Assembly: GCF_020165855.1 (NCBI RefSeq)
Contig: NZ_JAIUFY010000005.1
Location: forward strand, 620,001-684,000
Origin: Celeribacter litoreus
Lineage (GTDB): Bacteria > Pseudomonadota > Alphaproteobacteria > Rhodobacterales > Rhodobacteraceae
Length of the DNA stretch: 64,000 nucleotides
Reading direction: 5' to 3'
The position numbers and the translations under genes were made by a program. Below are positions 62,601-64,000 of this stretch, piece after piece. The stretch's first letter is position 1; each line of letters opens with the position of its first letter. The notes beneath the pieces are model-generated. The model was not told the origin of the DNA. It saw only the letters and a program-made list of their open reading frames with translations, and made no database searches.

Positions 62601-62947
62601 GGATCATGATTGGTCACTGGCTGTTTGGCGCGCCGTTCTCGGCCACGTCGATGATCGGGTTTATCGCGCTCGCAGGTATCATCGTGCGGAACTCGATCCT
62701 GCTCGTAGACTTCATTCGTAATGCGGATGACGAGGGCAAGGTGACGACCGAGATATTGTTGGAGGCCGGTGCAACACGTTTCAAACCGATCCTGCTCACT
62801 GCGATCGCGGCGATGATTGGGGCGGCTGTGATCCTGGCTGACCCGATCTTCCAGGGTCTGGCGATCTCGCTCCTGTTCGGTCTGCTGTCTTCGACGGCTC
62901 TGACCGTGCTGGTGATCCCCGCCATCTACCGCATCTTCAAGATGTGA
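59684..62947 (+). CDS. RND-superfamily efflux permease (AcrB-like, HAE1 type)
   Basis: A 1087-residue inner-membrane pump with twelve spans and two large periplasmic loops. The proton-relay aspartate pair is in ILVDDAIVVIENIARHWG near residue 443, and the second repeat shows FIALAGIIVRNSILLVDFIRNADD near 1005. The Asp-Asp pair fits drug-type HAE1 rather than metal-type HME pumps. A His/Asp-rich cytoplasmic loop (ELHHDDDHDGMPGG, near 537) and an acidic His-containing periplasmic loop (AHDAAEGEHGEVDLD, near 300) are unusual extras that might bind metal. Substrate unknown. It ends at a strong terminator. Confidence 0.92.
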   Translation: MNNPHGPTGALGIAGRLTRAFILSPLTPLFLMASLAVGLIALGALPREEEPQISVPLVDIHVETPGLKAQDGLKLVTEPLETIVKGIDEVEHVYSDSRDDHVMVTARFEVGVPSETAIVRVRDRIMANLDRLPVGIAEPLVVGRGINDVAIVALTFSPSEDHPEMTAADLTRIVKEVEVRLAQIENVGLTYVIGGTEEALRVAPDPEKLALYGITLQQLAGKVQGANSASPAGLLRDGGEQIGLIVGETLTTPEEIGNLELIARDGRTVYVRDVADVDFVQDLDEHHVATLTRAGAHDAAEGEHGEVDLDAEVIRRPAVTLAIAKRAGANAVIVAEEILSRVEGMEGSIIPESVDIEITRDYGETANEKANELLFHLGLATVSIVILVLLAIGWREAVVVAIVIPVTILLTLFASYIMGYTLNRVSLFALIFSIGILVDDAIVVIENIARHWGMKKPGQNRFGAAVAAVAEVGNPTIVATLTVVVALLPMLFVSGLMGPYMSPIPANASAAMIFSFFVAVMITPWLMLKIAGRAELHHDDDHDGMPGGKLGKFYAKVAAPILKSKRIAWMFLIAVIVLSFGSLGALYTKDVTVKLLPFDNKSELAVMLDLPEGSSVEATDAIAQAAARIAMTMPEVVSAQTHAGTPAAFNFNGLVRHYYLRQNPEMGEVQLKLLPKHSRERTSHDIALELREMLSEGIDVPPGTSMKVVEPPPGPPVIATLLAEIYGPDGETRRAVAGKVREAFENVDYIVDTDDNFGVQARRVRAEMKPSDLNFYQVSESDAAQTLQLLNSYSTVGYSHRGEGRRPIPIVIGRDKSDRVLDATAMSTPVPANALPGGRGVVELGDVVELTEEQTSFPIFRHNGYDVVMVQAELAGRFEAPLYGMLAVADELDAMDWPEGMKPEISLHGQPLETDTPVLLWDGEWEVTWVTFRDMGAAFGVALLGIYILVVAQFGSFRLPLVILTPVPLTFLGIMIGHWLFGAPFSATSMIGFIALAGIIVRNSILLVDFIRNADDEGKVTTEILLEAGATRFKPILLTAIAAMIGAAVILADPIFQGLAISLLFGLLSSTALTVLVIPAIYRIFKM

Positions 62948-62971
62948 GTTTTGGGGGACATAAAAGCAGAG

Positions 62972-62997
62972 AAGGGGGCGGTGACGCCCCCTTTTTA
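62972..62997. terminator. Bidirectional terminator after the RND operon
   Basis: AAGGGGGCG (62972-62980) and CGCCCCCTT (62985-62993) form a perfect 9-bp stem with a GTGA loop, followed by TTTT, between convergent RND and chemoreceptor genes. Confidence 0.9.
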
Positions 62998-63003
62998 TTG
63001 AGC

Positions 63004-64000
63004 TTACGCACTGCGGAGCGTGCGTTGCGGTGTCGCGGCCGTTCGCGCGGTCGGCTCTGTCAGCGCAAAGAAGGCCAACTCCTGCTCCATGGCGAGGATG
63101 TTGCTCCTCAGGTTGACCGTTGCGGCGTTGGTTTCCTCGGACATGGCCGCATTCTGTTGGGTCGTTTGGTCGAGTTGGTTGACCGCCGTGCTCAACTCAC
63201 CGAGGCCCGTTGCCTGCTCTGTCGTAGAGGTTGCGACCTGCGCGACGCCCTCATGAATCCGCTCCATCACCGTCTGGATTCGTGCAAGCGCTGTGCCAGC
63301 CTCCCGCACCAGAGCCACGCCGCCGGACACTTGCTGGTTGGAGGTGCTGATTAGCGTGGCGATCTCGCGGGCGGCCTCGGAGGACCGTTGCGCGAGGGCC
63401 CGCACCTCGGAGGCGACGACGGCAAACCCGCGCCCGGCTTCCCCCGCCCGCGCGGCTTCGACACCCGCATTGAGGGCGAGAAGGTTGGTCTGGAACGCGA
63501 TGTCGTCGATGACGCTTGTGATGGAGGCAACCTGTTTCGAGGATGTTTCGATCTCGTCCATGGCGTTCACTGCGCGCTCCACGACGTCTCCGGCCTGCAC
63601 CGTGTGGTCCTTCGCTTCGTTCGAGCGGCGCTGAACTTCGCCTGCGGTATTCGCGACGCCCTTCACCGAGGCGACCAACTCATCAAGCGCCGCAGCACTT
63701 TCTTCGAGCGTCGCGGCCTGTTGCTCCGTCCGACGCGCCAGATCGTTTGTGGCCTGCTCAATCGCCTCGGATTCGCCGCGCAGGATACCAGCGCCATCGG
63801 TGATCCCACCAAGCGTTTCCTTGAGCTTTTGTTGCGCACTGTTGAAGTCGAGTCGCAGCGTGTCGAATTCGTCGAGATGTGTGGTGATGTCTTGCGAGAG
63901 GTCGCCGCGCGTTAAGGCCTCCAGCCCCATTTTCAGCGTATCCACCGTGACACGATAGATCGTTGTATCCACAGCAAATTTGACGATCTTGACCACATCG
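63004..64000 (-). CDS. Methyl-accepting chemotaxis protein (partial, C-terminal part)
   Basis: Signal-output part of a chemoreceptor, continuing past the right edge; about 332 residues are visible. The first visible residues, [16 protein letters not shown], look like the end of a PAS domain, followed by a HAMP-like segment ([22 protein letters not shown]) and then the long coiled-coil signalling domain. The CheA/CheW hairpin tip [42 protein letters not shown] lies about residues 164-205. No membrane span is visible, so it may be a soluble PAS-MCP. A GTG at 63996 could start a frame, but the PAS-like tail argues that the true start lies outside the window. Confidence 0.92.
   Translation of the reverse strand, partial: DVVKIVKFAVDTTIYRVTVDTLKMGLEALTRGDLSQDITTHLDEFDTLRLDFNSAQQKLKETLGGITDGAGILRGESEAIEQATNDLARRTEQQAATLEESAAALDELVASVKGVANTAGEVQRRSNEAKDHTVQAGDVVERAVNAMDEIETSSKQVASITSVIDDIAFQTNLLALNAGVEAARAGEAGRGFAVVASEVRALAQRSSEAAREIATLISTSNQQVSGGVALVREAGTALARIQTVMERIHEGVAQVATSTTEQATGLGELSTAVNQLDQTTQQNAAMSEETNAATVNLRSNILAMEQELAFFALTEPTARTAATPQRTLRSA

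Overview
The window reads as a chromosomal segment of a marine-type alphaproteobacterium of the Rhodobacteraceae (Roseobacter group). This is inferred from gene content and composition: high GC, a PrpE-type propionyl-CoA ligase, a long MaeB malic enzyme, DmdC-like acyl-CoA dehydrogenase, TRAP transporters, an ArsR-ArsC fusion with gap and arsJ, and FnrL-type sites of the form TTGAY-N4-GTCAA. No phage, insertion sequence, CRISPR array or rRNA operon was seen. The left edge cuts glyA and the right edge cuts a chemoreceptor gene.

Layout. 0-6 kb: glyA (partial), nadK, prpE and maeB (central carbon and propionate entry). 6.3-10.9 kb: a tight nucleoside-salvage operon cdd-deoA-deoB-add-upp. 11-13.4 kb: an unrecognised membrane-anchored protein, a sulfotransferase and a 65-residue orphan. 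13.4-20.2 kb: a fatty-acid beta-oxidation block (FadB-type enzyme, thiolase, acyl-CoA dehydrogenase) with two MerR-family regulators. 20.4-24.3 kb: two hotdog thioesterases, a MATE pump, pyrD, a DUF952 protein and a small membrane protein. 24.6-32.2 kb: mixed genes, including a periplasmic 5'-nucleotidase, a GFA-family protein, a DUF1992 protein, a lipoprotein, a SRAP (HMCES/YedK) protein, a DUF2892 membrane protein, tRNA-Gly(TCC), a HAD-UbiA fusion and a di-heme cytochrome c peroxidase.

32.2-41.1 kb is a 3-hydroxybenzoate/gentisate catabolic island. A TRAP transporter, a 3-hydroxybenzoate 6-hydroxylase-like monooxygenase, fumarylpyruvate hydrolase, a GST-type maleylpyruvate isomerase, gentisate 1,2-dioxygenase and a second, MDMPI-fold putative isomerase lie in one minus-strand run. 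A divergent MarR gene and an IclR gene follow. 41.1-42.9 kb is the biotin ECF transporter bioYMN. 43.1-46.2 kb is an arsenate-resistance operon (arsR-arsC fusion, gap, arsJ). 46.4-54.7 kb is a respiratory and sulfide block: cydDC, cydAB plus a tiny cydX, a Tat-exported type II sulfide:quinone oxidoreductase and a small membrane protein. 54.8-63 kb holds a sugar-phosphate transferase, modABC and an RND efflux pair, and the window ends in a methyl-accepting chemotaxis gene.

The most interesting signals are regulatory. TTTGCAAA-type sites, resembling those of the ScfR/PccR propionate regulators, lie upstream of both prpE and bioY, which would tie propionyl-CoA assimilation to import of the biotin needed by its carboxylase. 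A SqrR/BigR-like ATTC-N8-GAAT site precedes the DUF2892 gene. FnrL-like boxes precede the peroxidase and cydABX. An unusual long dyad and a set of 9-bp iterons sit in front of the gentisate regulators. All functional calls come from reading the sequence alone; no database search was run.
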